Source: Perkinsus olseni
Lineage: Eukaryota; Perkinsozoa; Perkinsida
Length of the DNA: 37,399 nt
Assembly: GCA_013115125.1 (NCBI GenBank)
Contig: JABANN010000340.1
Location: 1 to 37,399, forward strand
Direction of reading: 5' to 3'
Shown: piece by piece, positions 1 to 11,131 of the stretch
Layout: every line of letters begins with the position of its first letter
Position numbering within the stretch: the first letter of the stretch is position 1
The notes under the pieces: generated by a model
What the model saw: only the letters and a program-made list of their open reading frames with translations
Told to the model about the DNA's origin: nothing
Databases searched by the model: none
Position numbers and translations under genes: made by a program

Positions 1-24
1 ATCATAGCACTAGACCACACAACC
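1..24 (-). tRNA. tRNA-Pro, 5' part only, cut by window edge
   Basis: Only the first 24 nt of the tRNA (acceptor 5' strand and D arm) lie in the window. The acceptor strand reads GGTTGTG instead of GGCTGTG, and the A box has one change relative to its neighbours. Whether this copy is functional cannot be judged from the part present. Confidence 0.7.
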
Positions 25-141
25 GTGAACATAGTTGGTACCAGAGCGAGTTTGAGGGAGGCGTTCCGTCGTCGGGGCGCAGGTAAATTTTTCCCGACCC
101 GTCGTATTTTACCAGGATATGGAGGAAGGGTCGCTTAGATG

Positions 142-213
142 GGGCTGTGCCGAGAATTGAACTCGGAACCTCTCGCACCCTAAGCGAGAATCATACCACT
201 AGACCACACAGCC
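142..213 (-). tRNA. tRNA-Pro(AGG), intact
   Basis: A 72-nt gene folds as a cloverleaf. The acceptor strands GGCTGTG and CACAGCC pair fully. The anticodon stem CTCGC/GCGAG closes the loop TTAGGGT, which gives anticodon AGG preceded by the usual T33. The T stem is CCGAG/CTCGG, and the discriminator base is C as expected for eukaryotic tRNA-Pro. No CCA is encoded. A-box and B-box internal promoters are recognisable. Confidence 0.95.
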
Positions 214-328
214 GTGAACAAAAGTGGTAGCAGAGCGAGTTTGAGGGAGGCGTTCCGCCGCCGGGCGCAGGTAAATTTTTCCCGACCCGTCGTATTTTAC
301 CAGGATATGGAGGAGGGGCGATTAGATG

Positions 329-400
329 GGGTTTTGCCAAGAATTGAACCCGGGACCTCTCACACCCTTAGCGAGAATCATACCACTAGACCCCACAGCC
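329..400 (-). pseudogene. tRNA-Pro(AGG) copy with damaged acceptor and loop
   Basis: The copy is the same length as its neighbours, but the acceptor strands GGCTGTG and CAAAACC have two mismatches. The anticodon loop reads TAAGGGT, so the near-universal T33 is A. The anticodon stem keeps pairing through one G-T. This is probably not a working tRNA, although the anticodon triplet AGG remains. Confidence 0.8.
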
Positions 401-515
401 ATTGGTAAAGTTGGTACCAGAGCGAGTTTGAGGGAGGCGTTTGGTCGTCGGTCACAGGAAAATTGTCCTGACTCGTCGTATTTTACCAGGATATGGAGGA
501 AGCGTCGCTTATATG

Positions 516-587
516 GGGCTGTGCCGAGAATTGAACTCGGGACCCCTCGCACCCTAAGCGAGAATCATACCACTAGACCACACAGGA
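516..587 (-). tRNA. tRNA-Pro(AGG) with replaced 5' terminus
   Basis: The body from the D arm to the acceptor 3' strand matches the intact copies. The two 5'-most bases, normally GG, are TC, because the tRNA end is joined directly to spacer sequence at a shared CACAG. The top two acceptor pairs are therefore lost. Processing or charging may be impaired, so I treat it as likely defective. Confidence 0.75.
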
Positions 588-643
588 AAATTGTCCCGAC
601 TCGTCGTATTTTACCAGGATATGGAGGAAGCGTCGGTTATATG

Positions 644-715
644 GGGCTGTGCCGAGAATTGAACTCGGGACCTCTCGCACCCTAAGCGAGAATCATACCA
701 CTAGACCACACAGCC
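644..715 (-). tRNA. tRNA-Pro(AGG), intact
   Basis: All four stems pair fully: acceptor GGCTGTG/CACAGCC, anticodon CTCGC/GCGAG, T stem CCGAG/CTCGG. The anticodon is AGG with T33, the discriminator is C, and the length is 72 nt. This is the best canonical copy in the array. Confidence 0.95.
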
Positions 716-831
716 GTGAACAATGTTGGTACCTGAGCGATTTTGAGGGGGGCGTTCCGCCGCCGGGCGCAGATAAATTATTCCCGACCCGTCGTATTTT
801 ACCAGGATATGGAGGAAGGGTAGCTTAGATA

Positions 832-903
832 GGGCTGTGCCGTGATTTGAACTCGGGACCTCTCGCACCCTAAGCGAGAATCATACCACTAGACCACACA
901 GCC
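832..903 (-). tRNA. tRNA-Pro(AGG), one T-stem mismatch
   Basis: The acceptor and anticodon arms are perfect and the anticodon is AGG. The T arm reads CCGAG against CACGG, which leaves one A-A mismatch inside the B-box region. It may still be transcribed, but function is less certain than for the intact copies. Confidence 0.85.
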
Positions 904-1020
904 GTGAACAAAGTTGGTATCAGAGCGAGTTTGGGGGGGGGCGTTCCGTCGTCGGGCGCAGCTGAAAATTTCCCGACCCGTCGTATCCTAGCAGGGCATG
1001 GAAATAAGGTGGATTAAATG

Positions 1021-1083
1021 GGGCCGTACCGAGAACTGAACTCAGGAGCTCTCGCACTCGAATCATATCACTAGACCACAGCC
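1021..1083 (-). pseudogene. tRNA-Pro remnant lacking the anticodon loop
   Basis: This terminal copy is 63 nt instead of 72. About nine bases covering the anticodon loop are missing, so no AGG anticodon remains. Several stem positions are also substituted. It marks the decayed edge of the array. Confidence 0.88.
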
Positions 1084-1385
1084 GCGGATAAATTAGTTCT
1101 TACTACGAACTTCTTAGGGTAGGTGGCACTCCTCGTATGCGTCTCTCCCTAGAAGACAAGTCGGAGAGAGGAATTCGATCAGCTGCTGCTATGTGTTTCG
1201 CATCACTTTGCCCTGTTCTCCTCGTGAAATTCCCGAGGCGACCTCATCCTGCCACACGCGTTTTAGACTTTCGCGCTCTAGCCTCACGCGTAATCCGACT
1301 AGGATTATCCGAGTTGAGGTGCTAGACCCGCGTCAAGCAGTAGGCTCGCATGATTCCAGAACAGATCATACCACAATACAGCACG
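1084..1385. other. Spacer with no supported gene
   Basis: This is unique sequence after the tRNA array. Short open frames exist, but none shows a recognisable motif or a splice pattern. I see nothing to annotate here. Confidence 0.5.
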
Positions 1386-2030
1386 CCCGACGATGTCTAC
1401 TATCCAGGGTTTTCTTGAAGGGTACTTCAGGACTTCTTCTCAGAGCTACGGCGGGTGCATGATGAACCTGCCATAGCCCTCCGAAAATATCACGCACTAT
1501 TTCTAGTACGCTGGCTGTTGGCTTCCGATTCGGAAGCTCTGAAGCATAGATAGGATCTTCTTCCCGCTGAGTTGGAGATTTTCACGATAAATCTCCGCTT
1601 GACAGCGCGATAGAATAGGCTAAAGTCTATGCTGAGTGACATGCCGAGACCTCAGGTCGGTCATCTTCAAGATTGCGACGGAATCTCGACTTGGTGCTGA
1701 ACGCGCCGGATGTCAGCCGGGTGGAGTTCGATTGTCAGAATGATACACAGGATGTAGCTGATTGACAGATACACTGTCGCATTGAAGTGTGGGATATCCC
1801 GGAAATGAACGGCAAGAGTTACAAAGTGGTCGCCTTTGACGAGGGAAGTTACTCAGGTGTGTTTCACCATCTCACCAGTCACGTGCACGCTCGGCTACAG
1901 CCATCGTTTGCAGTTAGAATCGTAGACGGTACGGTAGCGAATCTTTATCGGGCATCTGGTCAATATCAGATCGAGCGGGCAAATAAAACTGTTGTTGCTT
2001 TGGCGATCCCGTCATCCTACAGCAACACGT
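1386..2030 (+). mobile_element. Possible fossil of an LTR-type retroelement (gag/protease-like parts)
   Basis: One stretch near 1390-1490 translates to a Leu/Arg-rich helical segment (FFSELRRVHDEPAIALRKYH) of the style seen in gag proteins. A later stretch near 1790-2030 resembles a degenerate retropepsin, with an Asp-containing turn followed by a VRIVDGTV strand. No terminal repeats, reverse transcriptase or integrase were recognised. The element is broken in several places and looks old. The family is not determined, and the assignment is weak. Confidence 0.25.
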
Positions 2031-3030
2031 AGCATAGAGCCCGTGGAAGGTACTTCAGTGGATGGCATACCTATTCGGCGAGGTAAAGGGAGGAGGCTGC
2101 TGCCAGGGTCGTACTTGAAGATTGGAGACAGGGAGTTGTGGGCCCTCGAGTAAGGCTTCTCTTGTTCTCTCCCTAATACCGCCTCAGGCACCATAGACGG
2201 ATTGTGTTCTCGAGCTCGTCGGGTGGTGTCGGACCCAGTGGTGTCGGACCCAGTACTTCTCGTGTCCCTTCAGCCCTACTCTAGGTACAATTCATCCGGG
2301 CTCAATCGCCGACCCGTGAGCAACGTTGAGTCGAATCCCCCCTATGCGAGCGCTGCCGGGCAGCAGAAGCCGGCAGCTAGGGCCAACAACCGCTGCGTGT
2401 GGACCAGAGATTACACGGTTGACAGGAGTTGGTAATGCAAATGGTTCTCAGACTCCGGGTGAGCCTTTCCTCCCAGCACTGCGGAGGACCTACAAAGATG
2501 CGTCTCGACACAGGCTGTTGAAGAGTGGATGAGGGAGTAATGAAGGTTGGGGCTCCTGGTCTTGCCAAGGGGCCCCTGCGGCAGCCATTTCCGGACAGTA
2601 CTCCCTAACAACATGCGGCGTCTCAGGAACGTCTACACCCGCAATTGGGAGTATAACCAAGAAGATGCCGCGCGGATGCGTCTTCGCAGTTTCCGCATTT
2701 TCGATGAACAGAGGGATCCAAAGAACTGTGTTTCTCAGCGGATTATAGTCCGGAAGAAAGACACTGATGGTGCGAATGAGCGACAGTCTTGCCCGTAAAC
2801 CAAGTACTGGTCTCATCTACGCTCAGAATCTTCGAAGAGGCTCCAAGAAGGCCTACTCGGACTCACAGTAGGCTGTGTCATAGAGTGCGAGATAGAACAA
2901 GTCATGCACTGATGTGATGGTATGAGCCCAAGATGTCCACCAGGGGAAACGGAATTGTGTTCAAGTATCTCTGAAGGAGGGCGATTGAGCGGCAACCAAA
3001 CACTGTAACTAAGACGCTGCATGAGTATCA
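2031..3030. other. About 1 kb with no supported gene
   Basis: Open frames up to 108 codons occur on both strands (for example 2490-2816 minus and 2547-2798 plus). None has a recognisable motif, paralogue in the window or convincing splice structure. The short direct duplication GTGTCGGACCCAGT occurs twice at 2227-2253. The stretch may be more of the old element to its left or simple intergenic DNA. Confidence 0.45.
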
Positions 3031-4861
3031 TCAACGTGTCTGTAATTCATGTCCATGGCTTGCAGGCGACAGCAGCCTTGAATGGCCGCTCTGCAACGTC
3101 AAGGGTGCCTCTGTCGTCAAATGTCGCGACTTACTGCACTGCTGGATCGAGCCGCGTAAACTTTACGAAGGCTCCTCTCCTTGTCGTCTTCATTGATACT
3201 CCCTCGAGTACCTCCACAAAGAGAAGAATCCCCGATCGGCAGATCATCATCCATCCCACCCGCTCTCCGTGCGTCCAAGCCACGCTGCACCGAGTCCATC
3301 CCCTTGCGCATGATGGCTGCCAGAGAGTGTGGATCGGTTGAGTCCTCTAGGAGATGCCTCGAAAGAATATAACAGAATGTTTGGGAGTGCTAATAGACCT
3401 CTCAAGAATTCCAAGAGGGCTCCCAGAATTGAATTCAAGGTGTAAGTGATCATCTTGGGTGCGCTCTCGAAACTCAGGAGAGGCCGTCTATGGCACACGG
3501 TCTACAACGTGAAGCTGCTCACTCAGCGATCAGCCTCAGTCCCTGCTCGTAGCAGTTGATCGCTGCGGAGGCGTTGCCCGTATACCTGCGGCCACCCGTG
3601 AGTTGACGCCAACGGTGACGCCAACGGTGACGCCTCACTCATATTCCACCGCCATATGCTGATACGCCGTACACAGAAGGACAACGCGCTCACGGAAGTC
3701 CGATGATGAGGATGCTGGGGGACCGTCGTCGAAAGAAGCCTGAAGCCGAGTTCAGGACCGCACCAGCATGGAACAGTTTCGCGTAGCAGGCGACAGTGCT
3801 ACAGAGGATCCCTCAGCCTGCCCCTCCGCCGTTCCACTAGCATCATCGTTCCCTGCCACACTCGAGCCGTGTACCTATAAAAATCTGTCCCTAACTCCAA
3901 TCAAGACTCGTGCTGTACTGGTAGCTCTATTATGCTGCTGGGAATCGACCGTGCTCCTGTCTTCACTCTGTTATTCTTCTTCTCATATGCTTGCTTCGCG
4001 TGCAGATCCCTAGTAATGACCTCATAGAGCTTGATGGCGGCCTCAGAAGCGTACAACATGGCCTCAAGGTGCCTGAGACACATCGTCGCTTCGCTAGTGA
4101 CCCGCAGCACCTCCTGGCGTACTTTCCCAACCGCGATTGAGTTGCCGATAAATTCAACCGTGTGCGGGCCTCCTGGTCCGGGTACTCTAATGCCAAAGCC
4201 TTCTCGAAGTACCTGAAACAATACAGCGGCAGATGGACAGCGACCCAGTAGGCTACTTCAATGCAGTGCGCAGCTTTCCACAGGCTCGACAGTACAACCC
4301 GACAGTGTTGTACCTGCAGGCGTCGTCAGCATGACCACAAGTGGACCCTCCACTACGTTAGACTGCGTTCCCGGAGTGTGCCTAGTGCTTCACTAAGATC
4401 TTCAGCACGTTCAAGTACGTCAGTAAAGGACCTGTAGGGACTGTCGGGCGGAGCTATTGGAGCCTGAGGAGCTTGATAGACATTCCAAAGAGGGACTGCA
4501 ATAGCCGCAGGTACCGCGCATCCAAGTCTGGACGGCCGTGTTGCACTCAAGGCAGAGGTCTCGCATGGCCGCCATAACCTGAGTACATCTAGAAAGTAGT
4601 GCTGATGTGAGGAGGTCACCTCGGGATGAGAATCAGGCAGAGCGGCCCGCCTCATTCGGAGGGACTTCTCGAGTACTACCAGCAGACGGAAGTGGTCAAC
4701 CGGGTAGGCCCTCTCTGAAAGCAGCAGACCCTCAGCTCCCAAGGTTCCTCAAGGGCAGAAATCAGTGGCAAAGGAACGTCCTCATTACTGACAACAGCGA
4801 CCTCATTATCAATATCCTCGAAAGCCTCCAGAGACGAGCCTGGCTGAAGCTCTTCAGACAT
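3031..4861 (-). CDS. TPR-repeat protein, kinesin-light-chain-like repeats
   Basis: Several minus-strand exons join in frame into a protein built of tetratricopeptide repeats, which are helical scaffolds for protein binding; the partner is unknown. The start ATG at 4861 opens with an acidic stretch (MSEELQPGSSLEAFEDID). Next comes a segment of kinesin-light-chain type, EKSLRMRRAALPDSHPEV. The best repeats span the introns at 4213-4256 and 4073-4122: NTVGLYCRACGKLRTALKYF, then ARTRLNLSATQSRLGK, then HLEAMLYASEAAIKLYE. Later exons give RERVVLLCTAYQHMAVEYE and a last helix, AAIMRKGMDSVQRGLDARR. The stop is at 3031, after a 44-bp intron (3091-3134). Exon joins near 4450-4600, 3690-3960 and 3350-3520 are not resolved. 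The next gene on the same strand, AATF-like, ends 133 bp upstream of this start. Confidence 0.72.
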
Positions 4862-4994
4862 GACGAATCGGTGTTACCCTGCGGCGGACGACTACGACTT
4901 TCAAGACACTCGACGACTACCAGCATGCGGTCCATCGAAGGCATGACAACTAAACACCGTTAATGGTGATAGAAACAGTAGATGGTAACAGACG

Positions 4995-6023
4995 TTATTG
5001 GATGGTAACCCGAGAATGGCCGCCGAACATACCCTTGATGAGCTGATCGATGGTCTCGTCATCGAAGTCGCAGGCCTCAGCGGGGATGCCAGTGTCCACA
5101 TGAGGCCCGTCCAGATCCTGAGGTGCCATGAAGTGCGCCAACTTCTCGATGGGTTTATAGCGGAGCTTTCGGCCTTTGGATGCCCTTCGATCAACAACTC
5201 CCTTGTGTAACTGGACGCCCCGCTCGAGTTTCTTCCCAGCTCCGCCGCTACCATCTCTTGAGCTCACTACATCCTTAAGCATGAGTGCATACAGCCCAGA
5301 ATCATCATACACCTCAAGGTCAGCAGCGTTCGGATCCTCGTCGACCTCTTCATTCCACCGAGCCCCGATTCTAGTGCCGTAATGACCCTTCCGAGGATGG
5401 CATCTGGCCGCTTGGTCGGCACTCTCAAGCTGACGGCCAAGGGACCTGTCGAAGGCCTTGAACTTCGTCTTATTGCCACCGAGCGAGGTCTTCTCCTGCC
5501 ACTCCTCGGCCACCGATAAACAGAACGAGTTTACAGCGTCATTCATCGGCTTCATAAGCTCGTCCCACTCCTTCTCATCAGAAACCCTGTCCCTGTCCGT
5601 CTCGCCGAGGGTCCGGGCGAGCTCCTGGAGTTCGGGTATCTTCTCGGCGGCATCAAGCTGCAGCTTCAGGAGACTTCGTGCGACGTCATCCACGGCAGAG
5701 TCGTCGATCTCTTCTCCCTGCAGGTCATCCTTGAAAGCACGAGGGGGCAGCCTGGCAGAGTCTGCAAGGAGAGGCTGCAGCTTGATCCGAGTGGCCAGTG
5801 CCTTATCCCAAGCATCGAGAACGGCTACAGCCTGCTTGGGCGCCTCGACGTCCTGGATCTCCTGTGCAGTGCTGACTAACTTGATGTCCGACAGCTGTCG
5901 CTCAATGTCTTCAGGAATCTGCCCACCGACGCCCACCGGGCTGAGATCATCCCCAGAGTCGAAGGCCTCTTCATCATCACTCGTTATACTGGCTATCGAG
6001 GCGATCTCGCTGTCGTCGCTCAT
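4995..6023 (-). CDS. AATF/Bfr2-family ribosome biogenesis factor
   Basis: A single uninterrupted frame of 342 codons. Family members (AATF/Che-1 in animals, Bfr2 in yeast) act in the nucleolus in small-subunit pre-rRNA processing. The AATF leucine-zipper-like region covers about residues 60-210, with AWDKALATRIKLQPLL at 71-86 and EKEWDELMKPM near 150-160. The C-terminal TRAUB domain covers about 238-335, with VYDDSGLYALMLKDVV and then DRRASKGRKLRYKPIEKL and AHFMAP. The N terminus is acidic and Ser-rich. I chose the ATG at 6023 because the upstream in-frame extension to 6134 is Cys-rich, lies in the short spacer, and overlaps the end of the katanin-like gene. Only 83 bp separate the two. Homology is clear by motif. 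Confidence 0.93.
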   Translation of the reverse strand: MSDDSEIASIASITSDDEEAFDSGDDLSPVGVGGQIPEDIERQLSDIKLVSTAQEIQDVEAPKQAVAVLDAWDKALATRIKLQPLLADSARLPPRAFKDDLQGEEIDDSAVDDVARSLLKLQLDAAEKIPELQELARTLGETDRDRVSDEKEWDELMKPMNDAVNSFCLSVAEEWQEKTSLGGNKTKFKAFDRSLGRQLESADQAARCHPRKGHYGTRIGARWNEEVDEDPNAADLEVYDDSGLYALMLKDVVSSRDGSGGAGKKLERGVQLHKGVVDRRASKGRKLRYKPIEKLAHFMAPQDLDGPHVDTGIPAEACDFDDETIDQLIKGMFGGHSRVTIQ

Positions 6024-6106
6024 AGGATAATGACAACTACACCTCGCTCCCTGCACACCCACCATTACGACACTCGAACACAAAAACGAGGCTTTGGAAG
6101 AGACAC

Positions 6107-8231
<2,125 letters not shown>

Positions 8232-8705
8232 GACCGCTTTCCGTTATGCCCTCCGTGCGGTATCCTACGCCGTATCGATCGGATTGGCGCGCGCTAATCA
8301 CCAGCCATGGATTGGAGTCGCCGCCGAGGGTTACTTAGCGTGTAGCTGACCTTGCTTGGCACTGAGGTTGATCACTCTCGCAACCCATGGCCGACCTCTT
8401 CGTAGCAGCACCCCTCGGCGAAGCGGTGGATATGCGGTTGTTGTGCTGCCATTCTCTTATTTCTCTATTGCCGCTTGTGCGAGGCTGCTGTGTCGGGTTA
8501 AGCTTTACAGCTCCGTCGGCTGAGCGCACTTGGTTACTCCTGAATTATAGCTTGATCCTTATCGGCTCGTGTGAGAGTATCATCCGTGATGAGCATATCT
8601 TTGGGTCGTCATGGTAAGATTCAAAGTAGGTTGGATCGCAGTCCGGTGGCGGCTACACTTGAAATAGAATGTCACTGTGATTCTGATAGCTTTTCTTTTT
8701 CGATC
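8232..8705. promoter_or_regulatory. Divergent intergenic region
   Basis: This 474-bp spacer separates the minus-strand katanin-like gene from the plus-strand mutase gene, so both promoters should lie here. A pyrimidine-rich run, CTTTTCTTTTTC, ends four bases before the mutase ATG. It could serve as a trans-splice acceptor tract, since perkinsids and dinoflagellates add a spliced leader to mRNAs. No TATA box or other defined element was recognised. Confidence 0.45.
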
Positions 8706-10699
8706 ATGTCTAACGAGTATACTCTCAAGCATCTCCCCAACTACAACGGTAGCCAGGGTCCCCTTCTTACCATCGTTCTCGATGGCTATGGACTCGGACG
8801 TCAGGATGACAGCGATTGCGTCCATCTTGCTGACCCCACCTACATGGAGAAGCTTGCCAGCGATGTAAGTTCGCGTGGGGTCGTCGTCACCTCTTGAGTG
8901 CCTTGTCACACCACCTGTGGTTTTCCAAAGTGGATTTCGTCGCTCTTTAGGCTCAAGCCAAGAATCTCTACTGCAGCTTGAAGGCTCACGGTACCGCCGT
9001 TGGCCTCCCCAGCGACGGCGACATGGGAAACTCCGAAGTCGGCCATAACGCTCTTGGTTGCGGTCAGTTGGTTGCTCAGGGTAAGCATCTTGCAGTCGGT
9101 CTATCGCGATCACTGTGATTTTGCCAGGTGCTAAGCTCGTCGCCAACTGCCTCGATGATGGCTCTCTCTTCAAGTCCAAGAACTTCACTCACATCGTTGA
9201 TGAACTCAAGGACGGCACTGGACGCACTCTCCACATGTTCGGTCTTCTCTCTGATGGTAACATCCACTCCCACATCGCTCATGTCGAGAAGATCATGAAG
9301 GAGGTCGCCAAGGAGGGTGTCACCGATGTTCGTCTCCACATTCTTACTGATGGTCGTGATGTCGGAGCCATGTCTGCCCCCACCTACGTCGAGCGCATCG
9401 AGAAGTGCCTCGCCGAGTGCGGTCCCAACTTCAAGATCGCCTCAGGTGGCGGACGTATGCAGGTCACTATGGACCGTTACAACTCCGATTGGAACATCGT
9501 CAAGAGAGGTTATGATGCTATGTGCTTCGGTATCGTTGACCCTGCCATCAACCCCGAGTGCGCCAAGGGCTGGACTGGTATGTACAAGGACGCTACCACC
9601 GCCATCATGGAGTGCCGCAAGATGTTCCCTGAGAAGACTGATCAGAACTACCCTCCCTTCGTCATTGTTGATGAGAACGGCAAGCCTGTCGGACCCGTTA
9701 AGGACGGCGATGTTGTCATCTGCTTCAACTTCCGTGGTGACCGTTCCATCCAGATCAGTCGTGCCTTCACTGAGCCCAACTTCGACTGCTTCGATCGCCG
9801 TAACGCCCCCAAGGTTGACTACTACGGTATGTTGATTTACGATAACGACCAGATGATCCCCAAACAGTCTCTTGCCCCCAACCCGGATATCACTCACGTC
9901 TTGTCCGAGTACATGTTGGCCCAGGGCATCAAGATGTACGCCTGCGCCGAGACTCACAAGTTCGGTCACGTCACCTTCTTCTGGAATGGCAACCGTTCTG
10001 GCTACCTCGACCCCAAGATGGAGCTCTACGAGGAAGTCACTTCCGAGTCGAATGACGCCATCCAGTACAACCCCGCAATGAAGGCCCGCGAGGTCACCAA
10101 CAAGGTTGTCTCCGCCATTGAGAAGGACGACTTCAAGTTCTACCGTGTTAACATCGCCAATGGTGATATGGTTGGCCATACCGGTCTTATCCCCCAGACC
10201 ATCGAGACCGTCAATGTCATCGACGAGTGCGTGAAGAAGATGGTTGAAGCCGTAAGTTCGGGTGGCCGCTGGTTGGACCTCATGGGATCGAAATCGCCTC
10301 TAGTCGGTCTGTATCGTACGTGACGGTATTGTATGTTGTCGTAGGTCACCGCTCGTAACGGTATCGTTGTGATCACCGCCGATCACGGTAACTGCGAGGA
10401 GATGAAGGACAAGAAGGGCAACATCAAGACCAGTCATACTCTCAACGCTATTCCCTTCATCATTGTTGATCCTAACTGTAAGTGGAAAGTCTTCTCCAGC
10501 TTATCATACTCGCGTGGCGCTTGCGATTTCTTTTTTCACCTCAGGCAACGGCAAGTACGTCGTTGACCCCACCGAGGATCCCAGCAGTATTGTGGAGCCG
10601 GTTGCCGGTATCACCAACGTTGCCGCTACTCTTTGCAATCTTCTCGGTTACGAGCAGCCTTCCTTGTACCGCAAGTCTCTCCTCAAGTTCCAAGAGTAG
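8706..10699 (+). CDS. Cofactor-independent phosphoglycerate mutase, copy 1
   Basis: Interconverts 3- and 2-phosphoglycerate in glycolysis using Mn-type metal ions and a phosphoserine intermediate. The exons 8706-8864, 8951-9080, 9128-10251, 10345-10477 and 10545-10699 join in frame to 566 residues, slightly longer than the usual 510-560. The metal-binding Asp26 lies in IVLDGYG, and the nucleophile Ser81 in [15 protein letters not shown]. Further motifs are [51 protein letters not shown] and [11 protein letters not shown]. All introns are GT-AG (47-93 bp). Third positions are strongly C-biased, which suggests high expression. The tandem copy 432 bp downstream has the same exon plan. Confidence 0.97.
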
Positions 10700-11131
10700 A
10701 TTACTGATGATAGTTGATGAATAATGAGGTCGTGGCCCAGCGCTCTTCTGAGGCGTCTCTAGTAGGAAGAGTCTCATTTCTTGCTGGGCGACCGTACGTC
10801 CCTTTCTTATGGGAGATATTGATACGATCATGCTGCTAGGTATCTTAGCTCCATGCTTGTTTCTCGAGGTTTCTCTTACTGTCTAGGACAAAATGAGTAC
10901 TGTGCGACACTTCTCAGTGAGAAGTCGCTAGAAGTGCTAATCTCGTTCAGAGAGCAATCCAATAATCTTGTCGAGTTTTTCAATTGCGTGGGGTTGGCGG
11001 CGTTCGTGAGCGAATCGGTGTGTTAGGCTGATTGCATTCGCCAGCTTAGCGCTCTGACTATCGGTGGATGTACAGGGAGAAGTTTTGTTTGTAGAGACGT
11101 AACGCCTTAGACGTTGATTAGCCAACTTGTA
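10700..11131. other. Spacer between the two mutase genes
   Basis: This 432-bp intergenic stretch should carry the 3' end of copy 1 and the promoter of copy 2. GATTAG followed by CCAACTTGTAATGG just before the second ATG could be a splice-acceptor-like AG. Nothing else was identified. Confidence 0.4.

Larger units (their letters stand above)
1..1083 (-). repeat. Tandem array of tRNA-Pro(AGG) units, period about 188 bp
   Basis: Six junctions between tRNA copies can be seen. The tRNA 5' ends lie at 24, 213, 400, 587, 715, 903 and 1083, giving spacings of 189, 187, 187, 128, 188 and 180 bp. Each unit holds one minus-strand tRNA plus a conserved spacer with the landmarks GAGCGAGTTTGAGGGAGGCG and CGTATTTTACCAGGATATGG. 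The left edge is cut by the window. Copies decay towards the right end, and the last lacks its anticodon. No run of four or more T follows any tRNA closely on the transcribed strand, so pol III termination is unclear. Confidence 0.93.

Noticed and set aside
1-1083. CRISPR-like or satellite array
   Set aside because: The repeat units contain cloverleaf-forming tRNA-Pro genes, which explain the conservation.
5458-6030. 190-codon plus-strand frame across the AATF-like gene
   Set aside because: It is a Ser-rich shadow of the minus-strand coding sequence, which has clear AATF and TRAUB motifs.
9442-10179. 245-codon open frame antisense to mutase copy 1
   Set aside because: It mirrors the C-biased codons of the real gene and has no independent motif.
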